Assembly: GCA_035772405.1 (NCBI GenBank)
Contig: JAYKKM010000226.1
Location: forward strand, 868,001-932,000
DNA length: 64,000 nt
Direction: 5' to 3'
Source: Chrysogorgia sp. JL179-B06
Taxonomy: Eukaryota > Cnidaria > Anthozoa > Scleralcyonacea > Chrysogorgiidae
Each line of letters opens with the position of its first letter. The first letter of the stretch is position 1. This document shows, in pieces, positions 11,752 to 23,689 of the stretch. Below the pieces are notes generated by a model. It was given only the letters and a program-made list of their open reading frames with translations. It ran no database searches and was not told the origin of the DNA. Made by a program: the position numbers and the translations under genes.

Positions 11752-12085
11752 TCAGTGAGTAATACCAATTGACCACTCGCCATTTGCATTTACCAAAATC
11801 TAATGTCAACTAACAACCAAAAAAAAACAATCAAGACTGCAAAGATCCAGACTGCAAAGATATACAGACTGTAAAGATCCAGTCTAATGTCAACTAACAA
11901 CCTAAAAAACAATCAAGAAAACTTGAAAAAGCTTCATGAAATGTGTGTATAAAGACAAACTAGTTAAAATATTTTATTATACCGTCTCACTATTATATTT
12001 CTTGTGTTTTACACTCATATTTAAGTACTAACTAAAGATGATGCTTGCGCTACCACCATCTTCTTGAATCGAGTATTGTATACCT
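11752..12085. other. Downstream flank of the SLC37-like gene
   Basis: This is AT-rich 3' flank. A short local duplication, ATCCAGACTGCAAAGAT and TAATGTCAACTAACAACC, is each repeated within 11,800-11,905. Nothing else is recognised. Confidence 0.5.
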
Positions 12086-12545
12086 ATCGAAAACTCTTGG
12101 TATGTTGGTGAAAAATGTTGGTGCACTGCCGAAATAGTGTATATCGTTATCGATTATCTTGATTCTACCATTTCTGATGAGTTATTGATCATAACTAATC
12201 TTGGCGGGGTGTATAGAAATGGAGTGTTGTGGCCCTCCGGAGCTACAGTTGTTGTGTATTATTAAATTAACCCATTATTTGTAAATATACTAGCATTACT
12301 AGGGTCCGCAGTAATTGGCTATGCTGTTGCGGTCACCCTGCCATTGTTTTATTACTGTATAGTGTAATCTATGTTAGGTTTCTTTTTTGGTGTTTTATTT
12401 GCACAATGGTGAACGGCTAATAAAAATATATAGAATGTCTAACGTTTCTAGCGAAGGCCTCAGTGTAGACGGGCCTTTGCTCGAAATGTTAGACCTCCAA
12501 CACACTATTTCGTCAGTATACACCAACCTTTGAGAGTTTTCGATT
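12086..12545. mobile_element. MITE-like inverted-repeat element (~460 bp)
   Basis: The left arm ATCGAAAACTCTTGGTATGT, continuing to GCCGAAATAGTG, is mirrored by the right arm CACTATTTCGTCAGTATACACC and AGAGTTTTCGAT near 12,502-12,545. The arms are about 45-55 bp and imperfect. A related single-arm fragment sits at 42,264-42,332. There is no coding capacity. Target duplication is not clear, so the superfamily is unknown. Confidence 0.6.
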
Positions 12546-13089
12546 TGTATTTCTACATCACCTATACACAACACTGTTATATCACTTTATTGTATACCTA
12601 TAGCAAGATGTTAAATGACAGAAAACAGTATGATCGTGACTAGTTTTGTAGAAAATTGTGAAAAAAGTTGTATAGATACAAAATTATGAATGTACAGTGC
12701 GGCCATGACCAACAACAGTTCTTATCAAGGCCACACTGGACGATGAGATCTTTAACATACATTTATGATATTATATGGTTGGTTTTATTTTCCGGTCTGT
12801 GCGCAAAATAACACGCACGCTGATTGGCTGTCTAAACGTGCAAATGCGTTTTGCCTGACTGGCTAGTTTTGGCGGGTAAATTTCTGGACTGATGACAAAC
12901 GAACAAAGAAAGTCTCTGTCTCAATAATTTTAAACAAAAAATCTAAAGGAATTAATATAAAAAAGCGAGTAAATATAAACCGCCAAGTCGCAAAACAAGA
13001 AAGCGTTAAAAATGACGATGAATCAACAGTCATAATAAATCCCTTATTAACCTCATTTGTTCAGTGTTTACGTGGAAAGTATTTGGTAG
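12546..13089. other. No feature recognised
   Basis: This is AT-rich intergenic sequence with no open frame of interest and no repeat ends. Confidence 0.5.
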
Positions 13090-13267
13090 TATCGTCATGT
13101 TTCGCGCACCAATTGGTAAAACTTCATGTTATATTAAAATAGACACCCTAATCCAACCCTTAATCCTAACCCTAACCCCCGCCTTAAGTGTTTTCCTAAC
13201 CCCCCGCCTTAAGTGTTTTCCTAACCCCCCCCCCCCGCCTTCAATTGGTGCGCGAAACATAACGATA
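13090..13267. repeat. Short foldback element carrying telomere-like CCCTAA-type units
   Basis: The 25-bp arm ATCGTCATGTTTCGCGCACC+AATTG is mirrored at 13,242-13,267 by CAATTGGTGCGCGAAACATAACGAT. The loop holds degenerate CCTAA-type repeats, then two direct copies of a CCCCGCCTTAAGTGTTTTCC unit and a C run. It looks like a small non-autonomous element. Confidence 0.6.
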
Positions 13268-14128
13268 TAACCAAGTTTTTGCCCTTGTTTTTTTCAAACT
13301 GACGTTGTCCCTTCCTTCGTCTTACTTCCTTGTACAAATTTCACACTCGGTTAATGAGTAAACTCGGTAACGTTAATTTTCGAATCTCCAGTTAACAAAT
13401 AATTTGTTTTCCCAGTAATCTGTCCATATATAGTACATTGTGCTACATTGTGTTTATGAAATGGAAAAGTCCATAATCGTTTTCCTTGAAAGGTAACGTT
13501 CTGAATAATGAAGAATACATTTAATTTTTTGCTTTGTCAGTCACCGTTGGCTAGATATTTAGCTTGATGACGTCACAAGACGGACAGGTTGTACCAAGTC
13601 AGACTTGCCATGGCAACAGGCTAGGTCCCAAGCATGATTCCATGTAGCCTCATCGGAAACGGAAATGGTCTACAGGAAACCATTTCCGTTTCCGATTTAG
13701 AGACTGCACGCAGGCTAGATACCATGACAATTTCATTTTGTAACCAATTGTACATGTGTTCTATGGTAACTATGTAAACGTTACTCGTGAATCCGACACT
13801 TAATTTTAATATTTATGAAATATTTTACTGCTAATATCTATCCACCTTATCATCACACTAATCAAATATCTGGGTAACGATGACTGACAAAAGAAACTAC
13901 TTTCCAAGGAAAAATATTATGACGGTAGATTTTGGAGAACTTGCGTAATTAAGTCCTGTGAAATGCAAGTTAAGACCTTTCAGTCCTATATGTAATAAAC
14001 AATTGCTAACGAATAACGCGCGAGATGGTCATGTGTAAATGGTGCATGCTGCAGGGTGTGCCCAGATACAATATGCAATATTCCCATACAATAATGCCAA
14101 TATAGTCATGGCATGCCAATATGCCCTA
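13268..14128. other. No gene; one local inverted repeat
   Basis: Near 13,655-13,700 the sequence CGGAAACGGAAATGG is followed by its inverse CCATTTCCGTTTCCG, a small hairpin. Otherwise I see nothing. Confidence 0.5.
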
Positions 14129-14262
14129 TAACGATACGTGGACGATCGTCAAGCTCAAATCCTCAGAAAATTAGGTTTCTGAGTCCCAGAATCAAAAGGT
14201 TACAGATTCGATCACTGTCCGGGAATCTTTCTGAGGATTTGCGCTTGATAACCGTCCATGTA
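14129..14262. repeat. Small MITE-like hairpin (39-bp arms)
   Basis: ACGATACGTGGACGATCGTC followed by AAGCTCAAATCCTCAGAAA is mirrored at 14,223-14,262 with a few mismatches. The whole unit is about 134 bp. A diverged piece with TCAGAAAATGTTTCTGA occurs near 18,490. Confidence 0.6.
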
Positions 14263-15133
14263 TCGTCTGTCTACTCCAGGCTCCCTGCATATTTACTACA
14301 TCAGTCTATATCCATAACGTTCAATAACATGCATATATATGTTCGCATATATGTATAGAACTGGTGTTCAACATTATTTGCCCGGCCTCTTGCATGTCGT
14401 ATAGAAAATGCATTTCCTTATTGTGAATATTCTAAATAGTAAAAATATACAGTATAGCTGATTTAATATACTGTATATTAATATACAGTAGCTGATTTAC
14501 AATAAAATTGAAGCCAAAGTCTGGAAGTGATAATATGTGTGTTAACTGTTTTGACTAATTTAATTTCAGTTTTCTCAAAATGTTAAGTTTTGGTTTATGT
14601 TATTTTCTATGGTGTTCCATCTCCGCCAAAAATGTGTATTGCGTGTCAACATTCAAGTTTGGCTTTCAACATTCATATTCGTCAATCGACCATGAACATT
14701 AGGTAGTGCTTTTATGAATTCTGTAGCACTACGTCGAACCGCACAGGGTTGAACAATCGACTTTACAATGCGATATCGAAGTTTGCGATTTAACATTCAA
14801 CTTTGCAAAGCATTAACGAAGTTTGTGATTCAACAATCAAGTTTACTTATCAAACATTTGACATTGAATTCCGATAGCAAAGTTCGCAATTCAACAGTCA
14901 ACTTTGCAATGCGATATCAAAGTTTGAAATTCAACATTTAACATTGAAATACAATATCGAAGTTCGCGATTCAATATTCGACTTTGCAATGCGATATCGA
15001 AGTTTGCGATTTAACTTTCAACTTTGCGGACAAACTCCGCCAAAAAACAAATTCCGCCAAAAAACAAATTCCGCCAAAAATCATCACGTGATCCAAATCC
15101 CTACTTATCCTATTTATCTCACGCTGATAATAA

Positions 15134-15268
15134 CTGCTTATTGACCGAGCGTGAGGTGTACAGTGAAATATCGGACTGAGGTTGAGCGAGCGCAGCGAGC
15201 GAGGTCTGTGCAAAAAACCGAGGTCCGATATTTCACTGTACAGACCGAACAAGCGAGGTCAATAAGCT
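15134..15268. repeat. Palindromic 'ACCGAG' family element (copy 1)
   Basis: CTTATTGACCGAGCGTGAGG and TACAGTGAAATATCGGAC are mirrored at 15,225-15,268 around a GC-rich GAGCGAGCGCAGCGAGCGAG loop. It is followed by TTTATTATATGGCA, exactly as at 43,600. Related palindromes or half-copies lie at 43,448-43,599, near 17,031-17,075 and at 46,060-46,103. Confidence 0.65.
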
Positions 15269-15587
15269 GTTTATTATATGGCATCAAAAACAATTTTTAA
15301 CCACACTGTCTGGCTTTCGCAAGGCTTTCGCTAGCGTGCATTTGTTGGCTTTCTCGTTTTCATTGACTATACGCTTTGCACAAACAAACATTTTTATATC
15401 GAAAAAAACGCCTATTACCATTGAAATTTATTACAAAATATAACGTAACATTTCGTTCACTGAAGCCCAGCAAAGCCATTCAGCTAACATGTAAAAAGAG
15501 AAGCATTCTCCAAGTGATTTTCACTATTCTGCGGAAACAGATGAAAATGCTTTACGGACCTGAAAGCCATATAAAAAATATGCTTAA

Positions 15588-15621
15588 TAAAATGGTTGTT
15601 GGGGCCCCAACAACCATTTTA
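15588..15621. repeat. Perfect 34-bp palindrome
   Basis: T + AAAATGGTTGTTGGGG is followed directly by its inverse with no spacer; the centre is GGGGCCCC at 15,601-15,608. It lies in the loop of the 2.1-kb foldback. Confidence 0.9.
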
Positions 15622-16725
15622 CTAAGTGCCCCAGGAATTTCTGTTACAGTAAACACCACTGCTTGAAATATAAGTGGACAAGGGCCCTGAATGCAAAAAT
15701 TCCTAAGGGTCACTAAAGTCTCGCAGTATAGTTCCATTACCCCACTGATTAAAAGTGTTCTTCTGTGATTGCAATCTATAAATTTGTGATTACAAAGTGA
15801 GTTGAAATACATAGATTAAAGAGTAAATATTTGTATATTTATAGGCCGCAAGTCGGACTTTGCAAAACATTTAGATGGTTAGCAACGCTGAGAAGTGTTT
15901 CCTTGAGTGTTTGGCGAACGTAATTCACCTGGGGCGGGTTGTTCAAAAGGCTATTACCGTTAATCCTGGATTAAAATTTAATCAGCTATTTATTTTAGTA
16001 TGTTCTGTTTGACAACTTAAGTTAAAACTTTCTAAGGCAAAACATTTCAGAATTTATATGATATCTAAACAGAAATTTCCAAACATCTTTGTCTGCTTTA
16101 TAATTTTGTCCACAAATTTTCCACTAATCCTGGATTAAGCTACTAGCTTGCTGATCACTGGTATCACCCATATTTGCCACAACGTCGACGACAAACAAAC
16201 GAAAAACTAGAGATCTCTGGAACATGAGATAAATAGGGATAAGTGGTTGGATCACGTGACGATTTTTGGCGGAATTTGTTTTTTGGCGGAGTTTGTCCGC
16301 AAAGTTGAAAGTTAAATCGCGAACTTCGATATCGCATTGCAAAGTCGAATATTGAATCGCGAACTTCGATATTGTATTTCAATGTTAAATGTTGAATTTC
16401 AAACTTTGATATCGCATTGCAAAGTTGACTGTTGAATTGCGAACTTTGCAATCGGAATCCAATGTCAAATGTTTGATAAGTAAACTTGATTGTTGAATCA
16501 CAAACTTCGTTAATGCTTTGCAAAGTTGAATGTTGTATCGCAAACTTCGATATCGCATTGTAAAGTCGATTGTTCATCCCTGTGCGGTTCGACGTAGTGC
16601 TACAGAATTCATAAAAGCACTACCTAATGAGTAATGTTCATGGTCGATTGACGAATATGAATATTGAAAGTCAAACTTGAATGTTGACACGCAATATACA
16701 TTTTTGGCGGAGATGGAACACCATA

Positions 16726-17582
16726 ATTTTCAGTCCATTTTGTTCCGCGAGACAATATTTAATTGCACTCGCCAATCTTGATTTTCGTCGTGTGAACTTT
16801 TGTTCAGTACTTTAGCCTCGGCACGCGTGCTACAAAACTGATTCAGGTGCCCGTTTGAAAGTTGGATTGTGACGGGAGATAGATTTCACGATGGCAGCCA
16901 TCCTTTTGTAATTAAGAAGAAACGATCTGGTTTGCAACTGTTTCCTAATAATAACCCTGCTTACTGACATTGGGCTGTCGATTTACGCTATTGAATAACC
17001 CTGAAATAAACCTTATGGGGGGGGGGGGGAATTATCAAGACCGAGGTTTGTGTTAACCGAGGCCTTGATAATTCTCGCGCGATGTCATGCAAAAACCGAA
17101 GCCAATAATTGTTTTATTATGCACAAGAAGTGCTAAAGCAATGCGCCGTCGAAATATATTTTCAACACTTCACCGAGCGGCTGCTTTTCTTCGGGTATTT
17201 CACTTATTTTCTTCGCTTTCAAATATATCGCCGTAGAGGATTCCCATCGTAGCTCGTTTTGTGTTCACTGCCTCCTTGTCATCTAATGAGTTTCTTCAAA
17301 TCGTTTTCTGTTACGTTGGCAATTCTTTGCGAAGAACCCGCCATTTTCTTTCGCCGCAAACAAGCTGGCAACAGCAAGCTAGAAATTGGAATAATGCTGT
17401 CATAGCTACACTTTTTGAACCATAAATAATCCATAATATTGGATCGAACATTGACGTCACAGCTGATGTCACGAATTAGCTGTATGCCAACAGCCAATCA
17501 AAATCGAGATAGAGTAGAAAATGCATAATAATAATAATAATTTTTGAACAGAAACAGCCTAAATAAATTATAAGGATTTATG
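16726..17582. other. Intergenic, one hairpin
   Basis: A 12-base G run at 17,018-17,030 is followed by the imperfect hairpin AATTATCAAGACCGAGG / ACCGAGGCCTTGATAATT (17,031-17,075), apparently a remnant of the ACCGAG palindromic family. No gene is seen. Confidence 0.5.
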
Positions 17583-17690
17583 GTGAATGAAAATTTCGAG
17601 TGTTGAAATATACTTTAAGACCAAACCGGGACCAGTTGCGAAAAATGCAACATCAACTAGACCTTCCGGCTGGAATAGCCCTTTAAGCGG
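17583..17690 (-). repeat. Inverted copy of the SINE-like repeat at 8,962-9,066
   Basis: GGATTTATGGTGAATGAAAA, then the TTTCGAGTGTTGAAATATA and AAGACCAAACCGGGACCAGT stretches, match the reverse complement of the earlier copy with small differences. It marks a dispersed family present at least twice here. Confidence 0.7.
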
Positions 17691-17894
17691 TTGCTATTAA
17701 TAGCTCAAAATGCGGACAAACAAACCAAATTTGACTAACAAATTACTGCAAATGAGCTATTTTCTTTTGTTATGGCCGCAAGAATTATGGGTAAATGCGG
17801 ACAAACATGAGTACTGACGTCATCTCGACATAGTGCTATTGAACTCGCGATCCTGTGATGCTATAGTGCAGTGCCTAAGCTTAGTCACGAGTTC

Positions 17895-17965
17895 TGTATA
17901 TATAGTGGTGGTAATGTCGGCCAGCATCGCAGGGTCGCGGGTTCAATCCCAGCCGGAGATTTTCA
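17895..17965 (+). repeat. tRNA-like SINE fragment with B box
   Basis: GGGTCGCGGGTTCAATCCCA at 17,930-17,949 contains a good polymerase III B box (GGTTCAATCC) preceded by GTGGTGGTAATGTCGGCCAG. No closed cloverleaf could be drawn, so it is not called as a tRNA gene. Confidence 0.5.
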
Positions 17966-18550
17966 GTTAAATAATTATTTAACTGAATACGTTCCCTAAT
18001 TGGAGCATATTTGTCCGCTATCATATTAGATATTGTTTAAAATTAATTTCCAAAAATATTGGGATCATCACATTGATTGTGCAAATGAAAAGAAATATGA
18101 GACGAAAATTGAGATGACTTTTTTATTGATTTATTTGAAAGAAAAAACGATAAAGAATGACTTTTTGCAGTTTTTTCACTTTTATCTCGTTCTGGAGTTA
18201 TTCATGCAAGGATGTGTGACCTATGACGTCACAAGTTGTACCCTCGTCGTGTCATCCAACTTCTGTTCAAATCGTTGCCATAGTAACAGATTAGTTCCGC
18301 GACTCCTTTCTTCCTGAAGCAATTTTCTACCAATATATATTTTCTACCAAACCATGCAAAATTTGCCCTGTTTTGTTGGCAATGCTATTCAAAATATACT
18401 TCGTTAGTCAACAGTCAAAAATTGTTTTATAAATGGAAGAAAAACTAATGACCTCCCTGATACATGGTTGATCGTCAAGATCTGATTCTCAGAAAATGTT
18501 TCTGAATCCCGGACAAGGTGGTCAAATGTTTCAGCATTTTTCTAAAGTAT

Positions 18551-18640
18551 TTCCTTTTTTCTGCATTGTGATTCCTTTTTTCTGCATTGTGATTCCTTTT
18601 TCTGCATTGTGATTCCTTTTTCTGCATTGTGATTCCTTTT
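18551..18640. repeat. 21-22-bp minisatellite, array 1 (about 4-5 units)
   Basis: The unit TTTCTGCATTGTGATTCCTT is repeated head to tail with T-run length variation. The same unit forms a longer array at 22,036-22,224. Confidence 0.9.
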
Positions 18641-18979
18641 TGTGTCTACTGGATGTATATCCAGTAGCACACTCATATCGTCACGCGATGATGCGACAGC
18701 GAATTCTAAATTCATCAGATTTTTAAACTCCGTGAATTTGTCGAAAATATAAGGATTCTTTGCGGTTTTTCGACATTCAGGGTAAGTAAATATGATCTTT
18801 AAGACATACATTTTCATTTAAGGTTCTAATGAAGTGACGGTAGCGTGTATTTTTATTTACGGGCTCGTAAACGGACTTCGTCAAGCTATATTTACGGCAG
18901 TCTCCTAGAATTCAATGAAACGCTGCATATAAAAAAGCATTTAACAAAGCATTTTTATCCCTTTTATATGTCTTTCAGG

Positions 18980-19806
18980 CAGGGGCGTAGGAAGCTTTGT
19001 AAACTTGGGGGGGCCGGCCAAAGCAAAATTTTCGTTGTACCTATCAGTGGCGAAGTTATTCCCAAATGGGTGGCGCGACGCTTTCTAGGAGGGTCCGGGG
19101 GTTTCCCCCCGCGAAAAATTTTGAAATCTAGATTTCCGCAAATGGCATTTCCTGCATTCTGAGCGGTGATTTTTCAGCTCAGAAGTTTATAAAATTTCAT
19201 ATTTTGGACTGTTTCGCTCTATATCAGAGCTCTGGCCCCCGAAAATCTGGTGATGGTGGCCCCCAAGCAGGCCCTAAACAATGACACACCCTGCTCTCCT
19301 GCTGTGGGCCCTATTTTTGAGCTACGCCGCCCCTGGGAACCACTGACAACATATTAATGCAATGGTCAGCGAGTCCAACATGGACGTTTTTTCAACCGGG
19401 CTACCGTTTAGCCTCAATCATTCCGCGATTTCCACCCTTCTGCTTAGTTAAAAAAGAAAGCCTACTAGAGTAGGGCTACGTAAACTAGAGAAATATTAGT
19501 ACTTTAGTTTAGTAAAACACTCGGGTTAACATGCAAAGATATTGTGATTATTATTTTTAATTACTTCTATATGACAGTTTACCAGAGCATTAATAGGAAG
19601 ATGTTGTTTTCCAACTTGTCTGAAATATCATACATTCATACTATTCGATTAATATACGATTTCAAATACTTCTACTTTCGAATTCAATTTTTTTGCTGCA
19701 ATTTTTCTTTCAAATTCAATTATTTTTTGGGGGGACCGAAAGCTATTCCGGGCCCCCCTTTTATAATATTGGGGGGGCTGCGGCCCCCCTGCTTCCTACG
19801 CCCCTG
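18980..19806. mobile_element. hAT-type MITE, 827 bp, with 8-bp target site duplication
   Basis: The left end CAGGGGCGTAGGAAGC and the right end GCTTCCTACGCCCCTG are a perfect 16-bp inverted pair. The flanks are identical 8-mers, CTTTCAGG, at 18,972-18,979 and 19,807-19,814. A G-rich stretch follows the left end and a run of G/C precedes the right end, as in the 402-1,178 element, but the termini differ enough to call it a separate family. No transposase is present. Confidence 0.9.
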
Positions 19807-19814
19807 CTTTCAGG

Positions 19815-20197
19815 TGACAACGTGCTGTATATTTGTGAGGTTTTATTCTCACAGGAGCCATTGTGTTTGCACTGACTCAATTTATATATAATATATATAT
19901 TTTCGTTTAAATTGTTACGTTTATTTTGTTAAATTTACTTTGTTTTAAGACAATATAAAATCCAAAAGAAGCATTTATAATGTTATATCATTTATATAGA
20001 AATTGTTGATATTAAAACAAGACGCCCGCTAGGCGTAACTCAGGCTACTTTAGCCTGTGCAGGCTAGGGCTATACTTTGGCATAATTGAAGACTAAACAG
20101 CTTGAAGAAACATTATTTCTTCCCAAAACCAACATTTTGAACCAGAAACATATTTATAATTTTAGCGAATATATAATTTGAGCATGCTCGCCTCATT
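19815..20197. other. No feature recognised
   Basis: This is AT-rich sequence with the short dyad AGGCTACTTTAGCCTGTGCAGG near 20,042. Nothing further is seen. Confidence 0.5.
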
Positions 20198-20735
20198 TAG
20201 GGCCAGTCATTATTTATGGCTATACTGGGTCGGGTAAAATTGACCTTGGGTCATGAAATATTTTGCCCTCATTTCTACGGGCTATGAATTTTTTTTGTTC
20301 ATCAAGTGTAACACACAATAAAAAGTGTATAATAAAACGTGCAACACACAATTAATAAGATGAGCACAAGCACACATAAAAAAAATGTTTGTGTTTTTAT
20401 TGAGACAGAAAAAACAAAACCATAAATTTTCTTACGGTATTGCTGTTCATGTGTGAAACAGGATTCTAAACGTTCCGAGATGTGACTGTCTTACCAGTGT
20501 GTAAATGCACCAGCCATTCAACTTTCACTACAACATGCATTTCGACATTTCATATTGGATGTGCCCATGATCTCACAAAACGATCAACCAGATATTAAAT
20601 TCACCAATTATGCTTGTTTGGACATGCAGGCTTCAAAAAGTTTATTCCCTGATAGAGCGGATCAAGCAAATATTATAATAGTTTTAAAATATTCCCAACC
20701 CAGTGAACCCTATAAATAACGACCAGTCCGCCTTA
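20198..20735. mobile_element. MITE-like inverted-repeat element (~530 bp)
   Basis: GGGCCAGTCATTATTTATGG followed by CTATACTGGGT near 20,200 is mirrored by ACCCAGTGAACCCTATAAAT followed by AACGACCAGTCC near 20,698-20,732. The arms are about 34 bp with a few mismatches. The interior is non-coding. Target duplication is not clear. Confidence 0.6.
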
Positions 20736-22035
20736 GTGTTGGACAATTGACAAATTATAGTGATGTCATGATTAGCGAGCAAACTCAGATACCGAGCCAG
20801 GACAAAAATCAATAATCAAGGATAAAAATCAGTTTGAAAGGTGTGTACAATGTAGCTGGCTGTGCAGACCAACTAACATGCAGTTGGCAAACAACAATTT
20901 ATTGGAGTTGATCTGGATTGGAGTTAGTTTAGGGCGACATGAGGTGTTCGTTTGGGTTATATTAACTATGTTTGTATTAAGCATTCATATATAATAATAT
21001 ATGAACAATTAATACACAACTAGCTATATAAATAGGTCAACAGTGTATTAAATTCACGTTGCAAACACAGGGTGCCTATCTCGAATTTACTATTTTTATT
21101 AATTTATTTTTATTTTTATTTTTTTTCTAAATATGTGAGAATGCTAGAAATCGCCATTATTGTGCATTAAAAAATCGTCATTTTGGTGTCTCAAGTATGC
21201 TGAATATGTGAGAAATCGCAATTATTGTGTACCCTCGTTTCCAGGACACAGGATGCTGGCGCAGCTACGGAGGCTGTGTCACATGCCTCAGTTTTGCAAA
21301 GACTGTTGGGGCCATATCTCTCGACCCCAAAAAATAAAAACACCGAAACCTAGACTCGGCTACCACAGTAGCCCGAGTAACTACTTTTCATTGTAGGGCA
21401 TCCAACGAAACCCGGATGCCCTTCTGGCTATAAGCTTGCTCTTACCAGTGCCCCTTACTTAGTACAACTCCGCTTTGGAGTTTGTTAGGTTCCTTGAAAT
21501 GTACAGCTGATCTGCATGTTAATTATCAATACCCTATTTGATGAGGTCGGTTTTTTCAAAGAGCCCCTCAAACCAATAATTATGTGTACTATAAGTTAAA
21601 ATAAATAAAAAACGGTACAATAAATCAAAACAAGTTAAATACAACACTTTTGGCATACTTTCCCTACCCAAGTAAGTATGAGGATTATGATTTTTTGTCA
21701 TCTTTCCATTTCACTATTTATGAGATTGCTGATAACAATTATTTAATTATTGGAATTTGGAAATTAAAGCATCCTTGGGACCCAGTTATTGTTTATGCCT
21801 AATGGCAAAGTTAAAATTACAATGGTCGTGTACTCCTCAACAGAACCAATGCAATATGCAAGCTGTGCCAAACTTATATTTTTCTAGTTTTAAATCAACA
21901 TATACTATGCTAATCTACTATGCTATTTTCAGAACAAAATTTGCAATTAAACTGCAGTCAATTCCCTATTCGGCACGAGTTCCTGTAACGGATAATATTT
22001 CACATAAGCCTTTTTAACAGAAAAATCCAGATACT
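20736..22035. other. No gene recognised
   Basis: There are several short open frames but no family motif, no splice-consistent series and no clear terminal repeats. Confidence 0.4.
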
Positions 22036-22224
22036 ATTTTTCTGTATTGTGATGCCTTTTTCTGCATTGTGATTCCTTTTTTCTGCATTGTGATTCCTTT
22101 TTTCTGCATTGTGATTCCTTTTTTCTGCATTGTGATTCCTTTTTTCTGTATTGTGATTCCTTTTATCTGCATTGTGATACCTTTTTTCTGTATTGTGATT
22201 CCTTTTTTCTGTATTGTGTTTCCT
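22036..22224. repeat. 21-bp minisatellite, array 2 (about 9 units)
   Basis: About nine copies of TTTTCTGCATTGTGATTCCTT carry C/T variants (CTGCATT and CTGTATT). Because the unit is seven codons long, the minus strand stays open and would encode an NHNAEKR-type repeat; this is a by-product, not evidence of a gene. There are no spacers, so it is not a CRISPR array. Confidence 0.92.
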
Positions 22225-23689
22225 TGAAATTGCACTCAATCAGAATTGAGAATGTTTTCATGTGTATTATTAACAATTTCTCAAACAGTAGTGTTCTCTT
22301 GCAAAGTAGGGTTTTGCATAGTCTCCCATGAATTTTGTTACTTTTTGTATACTTTGGAACTTTTCTTTATTTGCCGATATTCAGAATTAGTTTGTTTGAC
22401 CTGTTTTGTTTTTACAAAGCCAGAGAATCGTTATCGGATATATTATAGTATAAGGCTCATGGCTGTGAAGACTTCGTTAAATGCTTCTAGCTTAATTGGT
22501 AGTAATCTAATTTGGTTTTGAGTAAATCTGATACCGCCTGCCGAAAACGCAAATAATGCTAATAATATAACGCTAACTATAAGTACTGTATATGCATACT
22601 ATATGAAGTATCTTACTTCTTAGAACGTAAGTTGGCCGACATTTATATGGAAATTGAGACGACATTTATCTCCCTTCATTGACCTGTTTCGTCTAAATTT
22701 AGACACATCGGTATTTTGACCGCCAAGAATCTTGGTTTGTGTCGTTAAATGAATGAAACAAAACTCGAAACTATAGTATTCAACAATGTTGCGAGGGTAT
22801 AATAGTCAGTAAATCACTTTTTAATTGATATACTATTATATATCACACATTCACACCCAATACCAATTCAAATACAGGTATATCCGACATTGTTATTTAA
22901 TTAATGTCTATTGTCTGTTAATAGACGTCGCCCGGGAAGAATTATCAGATATATGTTTGAGTGACAATACAACTATTTTTATAACTAGAGAAATAGAGAA
23001 GTCAACCATTATAAAATTGAACCACGCGTGAAAATTGAACACGCGTGAACACATGCATTGAACTGATCAGGTGAAGAAACTGATCCGTACTGTCTCTTCT
23101 GATGCGCCCTTGATAGTCTGATAATCCCATGGACGGTGGTCATTGACCTGTCGAATTACTCCAATAGATTGCGTATTTCATGAATGCAATAAAACGGAAA
23201 CGGAAAGTTTGATTGGAGTGGCACTTTGTAAAGAATTTACGTTGACGTCTGATGCAAGTATTCAAATGTCGTGTACTCATGCAACTCATGATGCAAGTAT
23301 TCAAATGTCGTGACTTGCTGATATAACTATCTGCATCATTACTAAACATGCGCGGTCAAGCTATAGAGAGCAGCTGATTAAGAGTGATTTGGGTATAAGA
23401 TATTGAAGTTCAAGTGAAGCCATGAACTTTTCTTCAGTCAAAATTTTAATCCAATATAATTTCGGAATGATCTACTCAAAATCGGTCCTTTCTCATCATA
23501 TCATAACCAATAATTTGAAGTTGAGAATTTTATTGACTATAAAGCGAATATAAATTTGTCTCGGACGTGTACAAAAAAGACTTAGTGGAATTTTTAACAA
23601 AATATGTATCTTCCTTTTGTTTTTAATGTAGATCATGTTTTGCGGATCTCTGGTGAAGCCTTTTTCTGGTGATGTTTTATATAAAATCC
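22225..23689. other. No gene recognised
   Basis: This is AT-rich. A short direct repeat, GATGCAAGTATTCAAATGTCG, occurs twice at about 23,250-23,310. Nothing else is supported. Confidence 0.4.

Larger units (their letters stand above)
14608..16725. mobile_element. 2.1-kb foldback element with ~510-bp arms built from internal subrepeats
   Basis: The left arm (14,608-15,123) and right arm (16,222-16,725) are inverse copies along their whole length, from TATGGTGTTCCATCTCCGCC at the outside to the GATAAATAGG..TCACGTGA region inside. Each arm contains several variants of a roughly 40-50-bp unit with the core TTCGATATCGCATTGCAAAG. The outer bases are TA on both sides, which may be the target dinucleotide. 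The loop (15,124-16,221) carries a palindromic element at 15,134-15,268 and a 34-bp perfect palindrome at 15,588-15,621. No transposase is recognised. Confidence 0.8.

Noticed and set aside
18551..22224. Possible CRISPR arrays
   Set aside because: The units are directly adjacent without unique spacers, and the genome is eukaryotic.
22000..22239. ORF with NHNAEKR repeats on the minus strand
   Set aside because: It is the by-product of a 21-bp minisatellite; the unit length divisible by three keeps the frame open.
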